A DNA stretch of 64,000 bases, from contig JAUHWH010000002.1 of assembly GCA_030424715.1 (NCBI GenBank), positions 273,080 to 337,079 of the forward strand, written 5' to 3'. Origin of the DNA: Bdellovibrionia bacterium. GTDB lineage: Bacteria; Bdellovibrionota; Bdellovibrionia; Bdellovibrionales; JAGQZY01. Under the pieces are notes generated by a model that was not told the DNA's origin, did not search any database, and saw nothing but the letters and a program-made list of their open reading frames with translations. Positions 17,514 to 26,292 of the stretch are shown piece after piece. The position numbers were made by a program, and so were the translations under genes. Position 1 is the stretch's first letter. Each line of letters begins with the position of its first letter.

Positions 17514-18683
17514 CTAGCGAGAGACGCGGTCCACGTCTGACGTGTTCTGTTGTCCTGGCTGGCAACTAATTCCGGCGCGGGCACAGCAATCGAGGTTGCC
17601 ATTACATGCATTACAAAAGTTGGCCTGTTGCTGACGAGCGTTCGGACCACTCCCCGTTTTGGGACACACCTGAGGAACAATCGCCCCCAAAGGATCGGCA
17701 CCCGGTGGCGGAAGTACGACCGGTTGAGGTGCGGGACCACCATTGGTGCAACTTAAAATCTGGGCTTCCACATTTTGGCAGACCGCAGCCACCTTTGCTC
17801 GACTCCAAGACTGACCAAAAGTGCGCTGAGGATTGGAGCGTGTCTGAGGTCGACGGCCTCGCTGGTCACCCATCTTGAACTCAATACAGTCATTGGCATT
17901 ATTAAAGCACTGAGGCTTCAAGTTACCGGTGTTGGGCCAGCGACAGTTTGCATTGAATTTAAAATTTTTCGCAATCTCCCAAACGTCGCCTTTCGAGACA
18001 TTACCGCCCCCAACGCCAGAGATTCCCTGAAATATAGGGCGGCCATCGGCCCGACAGTTGCGACGGACCACCACGGGAGTTCCCACAGGTTGACCGACAG
18101 AAGGTTGCTGAACAACACCCGGGGCAGGCTGATGACAGGTACGGTGGGGACAATTGGGACGGGCGTGACACTGATGCTTACCAATGAGGTAGCCACCAAG
18201 CCCCCCCACTAAAAAGGCACCAAAAAGACCAAAGGCATCGGCCTCTTGGATAAAGAGAGACTCCCATTTGACTACTGATTTTTTTAGAACTTTCTCCACG
18301 TCATTAGTAAACGAACGAAAACTCTTCCCGCGATTGATTTCCAAAAGATGACCATTCACATATACAGCATCGAAGTTGGAAGGGTCTGCCTTCAGCATCA
18401 ACTGCACTTTACCATTCACCCGAAAAGCGACAGAATCACCTTTGGCTTCATAGCGCCACAGCCAATGCTTAGCCTTCTTACGAAGCTTCGCAAAGGTTTG
18501 ATCAATCAAGCGCTGGTCTTCATCGGTTGTAAACACCTGCTTAAGCGATTGCTTCATCTGACTGAGGCTACCGTGTTGATTCAACTTCTTAATCTCACTG
18601 CGACTCACAGAATCGGCAAAAGCCATATTGGCAAAAACAGCCATACCCATAAATAATTTAAAAACCAAGTGACAAAAGTTCAT
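17514..18683 (-). CDS. Secreted Cys-rich protein of unknown function
   Basis: A 389-residue exported protein that I do not recognise. The start at 18683 is preceded by AAGGGAAG and gives a signal peptide ending ANMAFADS. An N-terminal helical, lysine-rich half is followed by a glycine-rich hydrophobic segment (GLFGAFLVGGLGGYLIG), possibly a membrane hairpin. A Pro/Gln-rich linker and a C-terminal half with about fifteen cysteines come next (HQCHARPNCPHRTC, NFCNACNGNLDCCARAGISC). Cysteine spacing suggests disulfide-bonded modules, so a periplasmic or surface location is likely. Its promoter region lies just left of the large palindrome at 18784-19052. Confidence 0.6.
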   Translation of the reverse strand: MNFCHLVFKLFMGMAVFANMAFADSVSRSEIKKLNQHGSLSQMKQSLKQVFTTDEDQRLIDQTFAKLRKKAKHWLWRYEAKGDSVAFRVNGKVQLMLKADPSNFDAVYVNGHLLEINRGKSFRSFTNDVEKVLKKSVVKWESLFIQEADAFGLFGAFLVGGLGGYLIGKHQCHARPNCPHRTCHQPAPGVVQQPSVGQPVGTPVVVRRNCRADGRPIFQGISGVGGGNVSKGDVWEIAKNFKFNANCRWPNTGNLKPQCFNNANDCIEFKMGDQRGRRPQTRSNPQRTFGQSWSRAKVAAVCQNVEAQILSCTNGGPAPQPVVLPPPGADPLGAIVPQVCPKTGSGPNARQQQANFCNACNGNLDCCARAGISCQPGQQNTSDVDRVSR

Positions 18684-18783
18684 ATGTCTTCCCTTTGTTA
18701 AAACAAGAGTTTCGTTACGACCTCTCATCGGACTATTAAAAACAAGACTTGAACTCCCACCCATCAACTAGACTTTCGGCAGA

Positions 18784-19052
18784 CCAGCAGCCCTGAATTT
18801 CCATGGCAAGAGAGTTCCACTCCGGCCCCGGCTCCTGCCTAACCTGAGTCCCCCAAAGAAAGAAGAATAGAAAAGAAAGAGGGCCGAAATCTCCTGTGAG
18901 CGTGACGCGTTCGCACGCCAGTGCGACACAGGCAAGACAGGAGTCGTGGTTTTGGCCCTCTTTCTTTTCTATTCTTCTTTCTTTGGGGGCACGCATCCGC
19001 TCTCAGGAGGCCTGCGCGGAACTCTCTTGCCATGGAAATTCAGGGCTGCTGG
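18784..19052. repeat. 269-bp long inverted repeat (palindromic element)
   Basis: Outer arms 18784-18818 and 19018-19052 are exact reverse complements over 35 bases. Inner arms 18850-18885 and 18954-18989 are exact over 36 bases. The segments between outer and inner arms (31 and 28 bases) do not match well. At the centre a small hairpin TCGCAC-GCCA-GTGCGA occurs near 18911-18926. Weaker inverted similarity continues outward (ACTCCCACC near 18753, GGTGGGAGT near 19070). The right outer arm includes the last codons and stop of the acyltransferase gene. No transposase is present. It may be a non-autonomous inverted-repeat element, a transcription-stopping structure, or an inverted partial duplication. 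Confidence 0.85.
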
Positions 19053-19834
19053 CCTGGCGACCGATCTTGGTGGGAGTCCATGTTCATATAGAGGGGTTTC
19101 ATTCGTTCGAACTCCATGACCATTCGCTCTCTTACTTCAGCTTTTAGCTTTTTCATGTCTTCGATGGGTACGTCTTTGGTATCGATGGGGGGGAGAAATG
19201 TCACGCCCACCTTACGGGACCAGCAGTCTCGATTGATTAAGAGGGACTTTTTGGGCAAGGCATCGTCAACGCCACTGAGAACCACGGGAACGATGGGCAT
19301 CTTGGCGTTGATCGCAAAGATAAAAGGGCCGGACTTGAAGTCTTTGATCTCCGTGCCTTGGCGACGGCCGCCCTCGGGGGCCAGTGCAAAGGCCTCTCCT
19401 GCCGCCACGCGGGCTTCGGCTTGACGATAGACCTCCATCACTTTTTTTCGGTCCTCTCGGGTGATCGGCAGAGTTCCAGACAAGGTGATGGCGTATCCAA
19501 AGATAGGGATTTTAAACAGGGAGCTTTTCGCACCGAAACGAAACGACTTGGGTGAGACGGTAAACAACAAAGGAATGTCGAGGTGACTGCTGTGGGTGAA
19601 CAGATAGAGAAAGCCTCGCTCCTTCGGGACGTTTTCAAGACCATTGATCACTGGCTTCATACCTGAAAATCGCACCATCAAACCACACCAAAAAGGACCA
19701 ATCACAGCATCAACCCAGGATCGGGGCGCGCGAGTCAAAAGCAGAACAATGACGACAATTGAGCAGAAAAGGGTATGAAACACCACAAAAAATGCCAAAA
19801 ATACAGCCCGCAGCCGACACAAAATCTTTTCCAT
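19040..19834 (-). CDS. plsC: 1-acyl-sn-glycerol-3-phosphate acyltransferase
   Basis: Membrane-bound acyltransferase of 264 residues that makes phosphatidic acid from lysophosphatidic acid. Two hydrophobic N-terminal stretches (VFLAFFVVFHTLFCSIVVIV) precede the catalytic HSSHLD (HxxxxD). The substrate-phosphate motif is ALAPEGGRRQG, in place of the usual FPEGTRS, and MPIVPVVL forms motif IV. The ATG at 19834 is chosen over a frame-open start at 19924, because the added 30 residues do not look conserved; GGAGGAG lies 13 bases upstream, slightly far. The last four codons and stop are inside the right arm of the long palindrome. Confidence 0.88.
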   Translation of the reverse strand: MEKILCRLRAVFLAFFVVFHTLFCSIVVIVLLLTRAPRSWVDAVIGPFWCGLMVRFSGMKPVINGLENVPKERGFLYLFTHSSHLDIPLLFTVSPKSFRFGAKSSLFKIPIFGYAITLSGTLPITREDRKKVMEVYRQAEARVAAGEAFALAPEGGRRQGTEIKDFKSGPFIFAINAKMPIVPVVLSGVDDALPKKSLLINRDCWSRKVGVTFLPPIDTKDVPIEDMKKLKAEVRERMVMEFERMKPLYMNMDSHQDRSPGQQP

Positions 19835-19968
19835 GGGGCTAATATGACTCCTCCTTGGCCCCTGGTCAATAGTGACTGCGGGAGCTTCGCCCGACTCTTG
19901 TCGTGGATTTACGAAGTGGCTCAATCTTAAGAGCTCTCAAACCGATATAAGGTTCGAGGATATACAAC

Positions 19969-20859
19969 ATGAACTTCAGCGATATTTCGGCCCATTTTGC
20001 CACCATGATCAACTACTCGTTCTTCAAACTGGGGAGCCAGGATATATCGGTGAAAATTATTATTGTGTTTGCCGCCCTTCTGTTTGGGTTTTCTTGGCTT
20101 TCTAAATGGATCGAACGGTTTATTCACAAAGCTCTTCTTTACAAAGACCTAGATCCGGGGATTAAAGGATCTATCGAGAGATTCTCACGCTATTTGATTT
20201 TATTGGTTGGTGTTCTGATCAGCTTAAGTTCTATTGGAATCAATCTCACCTCCCTCACCGCCTTCGGAGCCGTTGTCGGTGTTGGTATTGGTATAGGGCT
20301 GCAAAATATCACCCAAAACTTTATGTCAGGGATTATTATCTTGCTGGAACGCCCAATTAAGAAGGGCGACATCGTCAAGGTCGGCAACACTTCGGGTCGT
20401 GTGCTTGATATCAAAGCTCGAGCCACTTTGGTTTTAACCAGAGACGACGTGGTCATGATCGTGCCCAATTCTGATTTTATCACTCAACAGGTGGTTAACG
20501 ATAGCTTCTCCGGTGATAAGCTTAGGCTGCATATCGATGTAGGGGTCTCCTATGGCTCTGACGTGGACAAGGTCACCGAAGTGCTCATGGAGTCAGCAGC
20601 CAAACACGAGAAAGTGCTTAAATCCCCACCACCCACTGTTGTTTTAAAAAACTTTGGCGACTCAAGTTTGGTCTTCACCCTTCGCATTTGGACCCATGAA
20701 CTCTGGTTTTCAGACATTCTACTCTCTGATCTGCGCTACGATATCGTTCGAAATTTTAGAAGCTCGGGGATCAACATTCCCTTTCCTCAAAGAGATCTCC
20801 ATATCCGGAGTGTTTCTGAGGAAACAGTCTGGGCAAAACCCAAAAAGAAGGGTGCCTAG
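19969..20859 (+). CDS. Small-conductance mechanosensitive channel, MscS family
   Basis: Inner-membrane channel of 296 residues that opens on hypo-osmotic stretch. Three hydrophobic segments are visible. The pore-lining third helix has the MscS pattern of small residues (GAVVGVGIGIGLQN), followed by the hallmark FMSGIIILLERPIKKGD. A beta domain contains VGNTSGRVLDIKARATLV and the conserved VPNSDFITQQVVN. The C-terminal cytoplasmic cage is normal. GAGGATAT precedes the ATG. It is divergent from plsC and stands alone. Confidence 0.94.
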   Translation: MNFSDISAHFATMINYSFFKLGSQDISVKIIIVFAALLFGFSWLSKWIERFIHKALLYKDLDPGIKGSIERFSRYLILLVGVLISLSSIGINLTSLTAFGAVVGVGIGIGLQNITQNFMSGIIILLERPIKKGDIVKVGNTSGRVLDIKARATLVLTRDDVVMIVPNSDFITQQVVNDSFSGDKLRLHIDVGVSYGSDVDKVTEVLMESAAKHEKVLKSPPPTVVLKNFGDSSLVFTLRIWTHELWFSDILLSDLRYDIVRNFRSSGINIPFPQRDLHIRSVSEETVWAKPKKKGA

Positions 20860-20951
20860 GTTTTTTGTGACTCGATACATTAAATACTGATTTATAAAGC
20901 ATAAGGATACAAAATTAGCTTAACCAAACAATCCGAAGAATAGGAGGAATT

Positions 20952-21320
20952 GTGAAAAAAATTTTCGTGCTTTCGGCAATTATATTAGGTCTGTCCGCTT
21001 GTAGCTCAACAGAGAAAAAAGAGATGGAAAACGAAGCAAACGAGGCTGTGAAGACAGAAACAAAGAAAATGGAAGATAAGGCAAAAGACGCCAAGAGCGA
21101 TGCCGAAACGGCAACGGCTAGTAAAACCTCTTGCACTTTAGACCAAGACACTCGCGTGATCGAGGTGAAGAAAACCGACGCTGGTGGTTGTGAGCTTTTC
21201 TACACCAAGTTTGGCGAAGCCAAGTCCGTGGCTTCCTCAGGCTTTGGCAGTCAATACTGTGAAGAAGTAAAAGACCGGATTCAAACCAATCTCAATAAAG
21301 CCGGATTTACGTGCCAATAG
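20952..21320 (+). CDS. Small lipoprotein with charged helix and Cys-rich C-terminus
   Basis: A 122-residue lipoprotein. The start is GTG at 20952 with a near-perfect AGGAGGAA. The signal ends in the lipobox LSAC (Cys 17). Residues 20-60 are a highly charged Glu/Lys/Ala helix (TETKKMEDKAKDAKSDAE) that could extend from the membrane as a spacer. The C-terminal part has four cysteines (TSCTLD, GGCELFY, QYCEEV, FTCQ). No family is recognised. An intrinsic terminator follows directly, inside the next gene. Confidence 0.72.
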   Translation: MKKIFVLSAIILGLSACSSTEKKEMENEANEAVKTETKKMEDKAKDAKSDAETATASKTSCTLDQDTRVIEVKKTDAGGCELFYTKFGEAKSVASSGFGSQYCEEVKDRIQTNLNKAGFTCQ

Positions 21321-22138
21321 GCTTAGTTGAAAAAATCAAAGGACGAGCCTCGTGGTTCGTCCTTTTTTTTGTCTTTTTTGCCTGTCTCCCCGACGTTTCC
21401 AGCGCCGCAAGCCTAGCCCCTTCTCGCTGGGGTCTTGGACTCGGGACAGGATGGCTCAGTGACTACCCCGGAGCCGCTCAAGGGCGCATTCGGTTTTTAC
21501 CGTTCCCTGTCTACCGAGGCTCGATCTTGCGTGTGGACCGAATCTCCGGAGTCTCAGGGGATGTTTATCATGACTCGAAATTGGATTTTTCTTGGAACTT
21601 TATCTTTCAGTTCCCGACCAACTCCGCATCAATACCAGCACGGGAGGGTATGCCCAACTTAGACTGGATGCTCAGCCTGGGCCCTCAGATGAAATACTAT
21701 TTCTACAGAAGCGCCCATCATAAAACCTTTTTTAGATTTCCTGTGCGCTTTAACACTTGCACCAATTTTTCGACTCGTACTCAATTTTGCGGAGTGGCCT
21801 TTAACCCAGGGTTCAGGCATTCCATGTGGTATCCCAGTGTGGGTGAATTTACCTTTCGATGGGAAGCATTCTCTCACACCAGCGAGTTCCAAAAATACTT
21901 TTACGAGGTGGAATCAAAATATGCCACCGCCACACGATCCGCCTATCACGCCCGGGCTGGCTTTTTGGGATTTGTCTATGGTGTGTCCCACGCCCTCCCC
22001 TTCGAAGGTTGGACTCTTTCATCATCAGCCAACATTTATGATTACAGCTTAGCCATCAACCAAAAAAGCCCACTGTTTGTTCACAAAACCAACTACGCAT
22101 TTTTTGTGGCCGTCACCTTCGATATCAAACCGATTTAA
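21311..22138 (+). CDS. MipA/OmpV-family outer-membrane protein
   Basis: A 275-residue outer-membrane barrel resembling MipA/OmpV scaffolds. WGLGLGTGWLSDYPGAAQG followed by FPVYRG is the recognisable family start. The rest alternates hydrophobic and polar residues with many aromatics and ends in a strand (NYAFFVAVTFDIKPI). The GTG at 21311 is the only start in this frame and overlaps the preceding stop by 10 bases. It gives a signal peptide ending DVSSAAS. A strong terminator hairpin at 21338-21370 lies within the signal-peptide codons, so expression may depend on readthrough from the upstream lipoprotein gene. Confidence 0.78.
   Translation: MPIGLVEKIKGRASWFVLFFVFFACLPDVSSAASLAPSRWGLGLGTGWLSDYPGAAQGRIRFLPFPVYRGSILRVDRISGVSGDVYHDSKLDFSWNFIFQFPTNSASIPAREGMPNLDWMLSLGPQMKYYFYRSAHHKTFFRFPVRFNTCTNFSTRTQFCGVAFNPGFRHSMWYPSVGEFTFRWEAFSHTSEFQKYFYEVESKYATATRSAYHARAGFLGFVYGVSHALPFEGWTLSSSANIYDYSLAINQKSPLFVHKTNYAFFVAVTFDIKPI
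21338..21370 (+). terminator. Intrinsic terminator embedded in a signal-peptide coding region
   Basis: Arms AAAGGACGAGCC (21338-21349) and GGTTCGTCCTTT (21354-21365) pair over 12 positions with one G-T wobble, with loop TCGT. The right arm runs into eight T residues (21363-21370). It lies 18 bases after the lipoprotein stop and within codons 10-20 of the MipA-like gene. Confidence 0.8.
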
Positions 22139-23451
22139 AGCCGCACAGCCTTTTGAAAAAGGACCCTATTGTTTTCACCCACAGCCTTGAAAAACAACTG
22201 ACTTTCTGATTTGTCTCTCTTTACATCCACGAGCACAAAGTTCCAACGCCCATCCACCCCCTTCAACTGGAGAGGATTTTGGTTTTTCTTGATCGCCCCG
22301 GGGTACACCTTGCTGTGCATGGGACTGGCTGTAATTTCGTAGGTCTTATAGCCTAACTCGCTTTTGGGAATGGCCATGAGCTCTGAGATGTGCCGATCCC
22401 CCGAAACAAAAAGAACTTTCTTCTTGGCCTTTTTTATGGTTCCCAATAGCTTTTTAAAGGCTATCGGATGATGCCCGGCAAAGGAATCAAAAGGATGATA
22501 ACCACCGAAAAACTGATCACCACTAATCAACCAATTTAACTCTCCGGAACGCAGTTGTTTGTGCAACCAGCGAGTTTGCCGCGCACCAAAGTGAGTGGCC
22601 GAAGGGCCCGCGCCCTTGGGTGAGCGAAAACTTCTGTTATCTAAAAACAAAAAACGTTGATCTCCCACCGAAAAGGCTGCACTAACCCCTGGCCCGCGCG
22701 ACCAAGAGGCCGCCTTCAGTCGCATTGGAAAAAAGGCGGAAAACGTGCGAGTGCTCTCTGACTTCCATGGAAAGCTACGGTCACCATTATTGACCCCATA
22801 GTCGTGATCATCCCAAGTCGCAAAAACGGGGGTCAACATCTGCTCTCGAAAGATAGGCAGTCGTAGACGAGTTTCCATATGACGCTTCCAAAAAGGCGGT
22901 TTACCATTAGTAACCAAGGGAGCCAGGCCATGAAAATCCACATAGGAATTATCACCAATCATAAATATGAGATCAGGCTTCTTGGAGGCCAGAGCTTGCC
23001 AGATCTTTGCCAGTCTCTGATCATCATCGCGCATGCAAGAGGTCAGAGCCAGCCTCAGAGTCGCCGGTTCTCTCGCCAGGGTCCGAAACGACCGCTTGTC
23101 TTGCCAACGCCCCCAGCGCTCCCGCACCATTAAGTCATAGACTTTCCTTGGCCGAAGTTTGTCAAATTGAAATTGAACCAGCTTCCACTGGGATTCAAGG
23201 TGTTCAATGGAAAGGGCTTCTCCCTTGACCAATATTTTTTGGTTCACCGGATCGATCAGTTCAACCACGACTTTGTCTTGACGAGGTACTGCCACAACGA
23301 AGCTGGCTTCAGTGGAGGATGTCGCTCCCTGCATGATAGCCAATTGCCCCCAGGGTTTCTGACTTTTGATTTCTGGAGCGAGATGAGAACACCCCACCAG
23401 AAATGAAGCAAACAATAACAGGGAAGCAAGACAAGCGCTCATTCTGATCAC
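22135..23451 (-). CDS. PhoD-like metallophosphatase lipoprotein
   Basis: A 438-residue lipoprotein; the signal ends LVGCSH. After an N-terminal beta domain (about 35-125, as in PhoD enzymes), the metallophosphoesterase core shows LALTSCMRDDD, FMIGDNSYVDF, ATWDDHDYG, FLDNRSFR, LISGDQFFGG and FVSGDRHISEL. These give the metal ligands Asp, Asp, Asn and His of the PhoD fold. It should hydrolyse phosphodiesters or monoesters outside the inner membrane. The GTG at 23451 overlaps the LysR stop as GTGA; an ATG at 23442 is an equally possible start. Coupling to the regulator suggests co-expression. Confidence 0.88.
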   Translation of the reverse strand: MIRMSACLASLLLFASFLVGCSHLAPEIKSQKPWGQLAIMQGATSSTEASFVVAVPRQDKVVVELIDPVNQKILVKGEALSIEHLESQWKLVQFQFDKLRPRKVYDLMVRERWGRWQDKRSFRTLAREPATLRLALTSCMRDDDQRLAKIWQALASKKPDLIFMIGDNSYVDFHGLAPLVTNGKPPFWKRHMETRLRLPIFREQMLTPVFATWDDHDYGVNNGDRSFPWKSESTRTFSAFFPMRLKAASWSRGPGVSAAFSVGDQRFLFLDNRSFRSPKGAGPSATHFGARQTRWLHKQLRSGELNWLISGDQFFGGYHPFDSFAGHHPIAFKKLLGTIKKAKKKVLFVSGDRHISELMAIPKSELGYKTYEITASPMHSKVYPGAIKKNQNPLQLKGVDGRWNFVLVDVKRDKSESQLFFKAVGENNRVLFQKAVRL

Positions 23452-24365
23452 TGAAATTTAGAAACGAGAAACTCGAGAGTTTTTTGTACTGGCGTGGAGT
23501 GGCTTCGGTTGATCACCGAGGCGATACTGATTTGGTTGTGGGACTCTTTACCCTTCGAATCAAACTCGTAAAGCTCATAGCCCTGCTCCAATAGCTTGTT
23601 GCCATGATGCCCAGGGAGCACACCGACACCCAAGCCAGAGGTTACAAATCGCGATATACCAAGAGCATCGGCCACGTAGGCACGCACCTTAAGATGGGTC
23701 TGTCCCGCTTTAAAGTGCTGCTGCAACCAACGACGGACAATCGGCTCACCTTTCTCGTAGGCGATGTAGTCAAGGGTCTCGTAGAGCTGACGCCCTTGGA
23801 GATCAGCCATTTCGGCTTTCTTGGAACTGTAGTAGCTCTCCGAACAGTACATTTTTAAAACTTCATCGTAGACTTTCTCAGTCTTGATTTGACTGTCCAT
23901 ATTGAATTCATCAACAAAAGCGAAATCCACTTCCCCGCCCAACAGCATATTGTTAAGAACATGACCCAATTCGAACTTAATATTGAAATTCAATTGGGGG
24001 TGCATCTCGCCGAATTCTTTTAGTAAAGGAATGATTAAGTTCAAACCGAACACCACCGGCATCCCGATGGTCACCTGACCGCGCAACAAGTGGTCTTTCG
24101 CCGTCACCCCATGCAAAGCTTGCTCAAGGCTCTTGAGTTGAGGAGAAACATTTTCGTAGAGCTTTTTACCAGCTGCGGTTGGAATCAACTTTTGCTTGAT
24201 ACGATCAAAGAGCTTCACCTCTAGGGAGTCCTCGAGAGACCGAATGTGCTGACTGATCCCCGACTGTGTCAAATGCATCTCTTGGGCCGCCTGAGTCATA
24301 CTCCGAGTACGGTAAACCGATTCAAAGATCCTTAGGTAATTGAGATTAATTTGGTCTAGAAGCAT
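23448..24365 (-). CDS. LysR-family transcriptional regulator
   Basis: A 305-residue regulator. The N-terminal winged helix-turn-helix has the family pattern: LNYLRIFESVYRTRSMTQAA, then HLTQSGISQHIRSLEDSL and LFDRIKQKLIPTAAGKKLYE. A periplasmic-binding-like effector domain follows (VTIGMPVVFGLNLIIPLL). The start is the ATG at 24365; the open frame continues upstream but the extra 37 residues precede the DNA-binding domain without similarity. It is followed by the PhoD-like gene with a 4-base overlap, an arrangement in which the regulator and enzyme share one transcript. The effector is unknown. Confidence 0.93.
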   Translation of the reverse strand: MLLDQINLNYLRIFESVYRTRSMTQAAQEMHLTQSGISQHIRSLEDSLEVKLFDRIKQKLIPTAAGKKLYENVSPQLKSLEQALHGVTAKDHLLRGQVTIGMPVVFGLNLIIPLLKEFGEMHPQLNFNIKFELGHVLNNMLLGGEVDFAFVDEFNMDSQIKTEKVYDEVLKMYCSESYYSSKKAEMADLQGRQLYETLDYIAYEKGEPIVRRWLQQHFKAGQTHLKVRAYVADALGISRFVTSGLGVGVLPGHHGNKLLEQGYELYEFDSKGKESHNQISIASVINRSHSTPVQKTLEFLVSKFQ

Positions 24366-24717
24366 GGATTCCCAATCGTAAAAGCTGCTACTACTTTGTA
24401 AAAAGTTCGACAATAAAACGCAACATCTAATAGACTGTTTATAACTTTTTCGCCGAATCCAACAATTTTGTCTCACGGTCCATCAAACACCGGCGAAAGC
24501 ATTCATAAACTCGACACAAAAAAAAATCGCAAAAATGCATAAAAAATATTTTTCTGGTGATTACAGGCACTTAAGTCGCTTCAGAACAAGACAAATTCCT
24601 GGAACCCCTCTGAATCTCTGCCTTTTCCTGAACCTTCTCTACTAACGCCTAGTCGAACTAAAATAAGGAGGACCACCGGGAAGACACTCTTCCCCAAGGC
24701 ATGAAGCGAGGAACGAT
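24366..24717. other. Divergent promoter region
   Basis: These 352 bases separate the leftward LysR gene from the rightward VWA lipoprotein gene. The region has AT-rich stretches (for example 24520-24560) suited to promoters. No open frame, repeat or RNA structure could be supported. GAGG at the right edge serves the gene at 24718. Confidence 0.45.
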
Positions 24718-25779
24718 ATGGAAACGTTAATGACAGTGAAAAGACTTCTGATCGCAACGGCAACCCTAGGACTCTTGGCTGCCTGCGGCTCGGACACCGG
24801 ATTTGGACTGGACACCGAGCAGAACCTCTTTCAACAGAGCGTCACCCGAACCCAGGTGAAAGTGGATATTCTGTGGGTGGTGGACAACTCGGGCTCGATG
24901 ATGACGTCGCAGAACAATGTCGCCGCGAACTTTCAATCTTTTATTGAGAAATTCCAAGAAACCAACTTTGACTACCAAATGGCCGTTACAACCACCGATG
25001 CTTGGCGGTCGAACCTGGTGGCCGACCCAGACGAAGCTTACAAACTGGCTCGATTCCGGGACGGGACAGATGCGACAGTCCGAACCGGCGTCACCGTGCT
25101 GAAGCCAGACACTCCTGACCTGCAAGCCACATTTATTGCAAATATTCAGCAAGGTGTGGAGGGCAGTGGTGACGAAAGAGGCTTTCAGAGCCTACAAACA
25201 GCCCTGTCTTTTCAAGACAATCTCGACGAGCCTTTTCCGCGAGAGGACTCTCTTCTTGCCGTGATATTCCTATCGGATGAGGCCGACGGATCGACCCAGG
25301 CCGACGACCCTGGTAATGACCCGGACTGGTTCGCTGACAAGGAGTACTTTGATTTCCTACTAGCGGCGACCAATAGCACGGCCGAGGCCCCCAATTTTAT
25401 GGTTAACACGATTGGTATCCTCGACCAAACTTGTCTCGATGAGCTCACTTCCGAATTCCTTGGACGAGGCATTGCCGAGCGCTACATCAACATGTCCGAT
25501 CGTACCGGCGGCTACAAAGGCAGCTTGTGTGATGATTTCACTGATGTCATGTCTGGTATCACAGATCTTATCATCGAAAAATCCACGGCCTTCACTCTGT
25601 CACGCCCCCCGGCCGTCGATACTATCGTTGTAACGATCAATGGAGAGATCATCCCCATGGACGCTGACAACGGGTGGACTTATGATCCCAACTCCATGCT
25701 GGTGACTTTTCATGGCTCGGCAATCCCCGGATCCGATGCGGTTGTTTCAATCACATACGACCCAGCAACTCTAAAATAA
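24718..25779 (+). CDS. von Willebrand factor A-like lipoprotein
   Basis: A 353-residue lipoprotein (lipobox LLAAC, Cys 23). A VWA-type domain begins at VDILWVVDNSGSM, whose DxSxS (D56, S58, S60) is the metal-ion adhesion site; LLAVIFLSDEADGS supplies the conserved inner strand and acidic residues. The C-terminal 75 residues (VDTIVVTINGEIIPMDADNG) look like a separate beta-sandwich. Such proteins are common on the surface of Bdellovibrio-like bacteria and bind proteins through the metal site. The start could be ATG 24718 or 24730; the former has GAGG at a good distance. A hairpin follows the stop. Confidence 0.82.
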   Translation: METLMTVKRLLIATATLGLLAACGSDTGFGLDTEQNLFQQSVTRTQVKVDILWVVDNSGSMMTSQNNVAANFQSFIEKFQETNFDYQMAVTTTDAWRSNLVADPDEAYKLARFRDGTDATVRTGVTVLKPDTPDLQATFIANIQQGVEGSGDERGFQSLQTALSFQDNLDEPFPREDSLLAVIFLSDEADGSTQADDPGNDPDWFADKEYFDFLLAATNSTAEAPNFMVNTIGILDQTCLDELTSEFLGRGIAERYINMSDRTGGYKGSLCDDFTDVMSGITDLIIEKSTAFTLSRPPAVDTIVVTINGEIIPMDADNGWTYDPNSMLVTFHGSAIPGSDAVVSITYDPATLK

Positions 25780-25795
25780 AAATTCTTACAATGAA

Positions 25796-25820
25796 ACACT
25801 CTCCTGTAAAGGGAGAGTGT
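25796..25820. terminator. Hairpin after the VWA gene, possible terminator
   Basis: Arms ACACTCTCC and GGAGAGTGT pair perfectly over nine bases with a 7-base loop, 16 bases after the stop codon at 25779. The following bases are A-rich rather than T-rich, so it is not a standard intrinsic terminator for the rightward strand. Confidence 0.4.
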
Positions 25821-25914
25821 CACTCAAAAAATCAATAAAAATGACTGTACTCTTTCCCCCAAAATTCCGATGTGAATCTTGAAGAACTTTAACAGCAAGT
25901 GAGTGGAATAGGGT

Positions 25915-26289
25915 TTGCGTATCTCTTTGGTTGTTTATATTTCAGCGATGCTACTGATAGCAGGATGCGGTATTGAATCCACAATACCCACGGGGACGGC
26001 TCCACCGTCCGAGACGGAACGAGCCGTGACGATTTCAAGCGTCGTGGTGAGCGGCACCGGATCCACAGTCACCTGCGAACTCAACGCTGCCATTGTGAGC
26101 CCCGACGTTACCATTCCCCTCTTCTTAGAATTTGAAAACAACGAAGTGCAGAGAGTGAATCTTGTCAACCAAAGCACCTACACCTTCAATGAATATAACC
26201 CTCCTGCCAATGGAATGGTCAAGTGTGTCGTGGAATTTGCGAATGCCGAATTCGAGAGCGAAGCCAACGCTTTGACCCACCTACCCTAA
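25915..26289 (+). CDS. Small lipoprotein of unknown function
   Basis: A 124-residue lipoprotein with a clean lipobox (LLIAGC). The start is TTG at 25915 with GAGTGG upstream; no ATG precedes the signal peptide. The mature protein looks like one beta-sandwich domain (VSGTGSTVTCELNAA, VKCVVEFANAEFE), with two cysteines that could pair. No family is recognised. It is convergent with the YQNC lipoprotein 3 bases away. Confidence 0.65.
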   Translation: MRISLVVYISAMLLIAGCGIESTIPTGTAPPSETERAVTISSVVVSGTGSTVTCELNAAIVSPDVTIPLFLEFENNEVQRVNLVNQSTYTFNEYNPPANGMVKCVVEFANAEFESEANALTHLP

Positions 26290-26292
26290 AGG

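Noticed and set aside
18839-19147. Small frames on both strands within the long palindrome sharing the segment FSILLSLG
   Set aside because: The shared peptide is a by-product of the inverted repeat; no ribosome sites and one end overlaps plsC.
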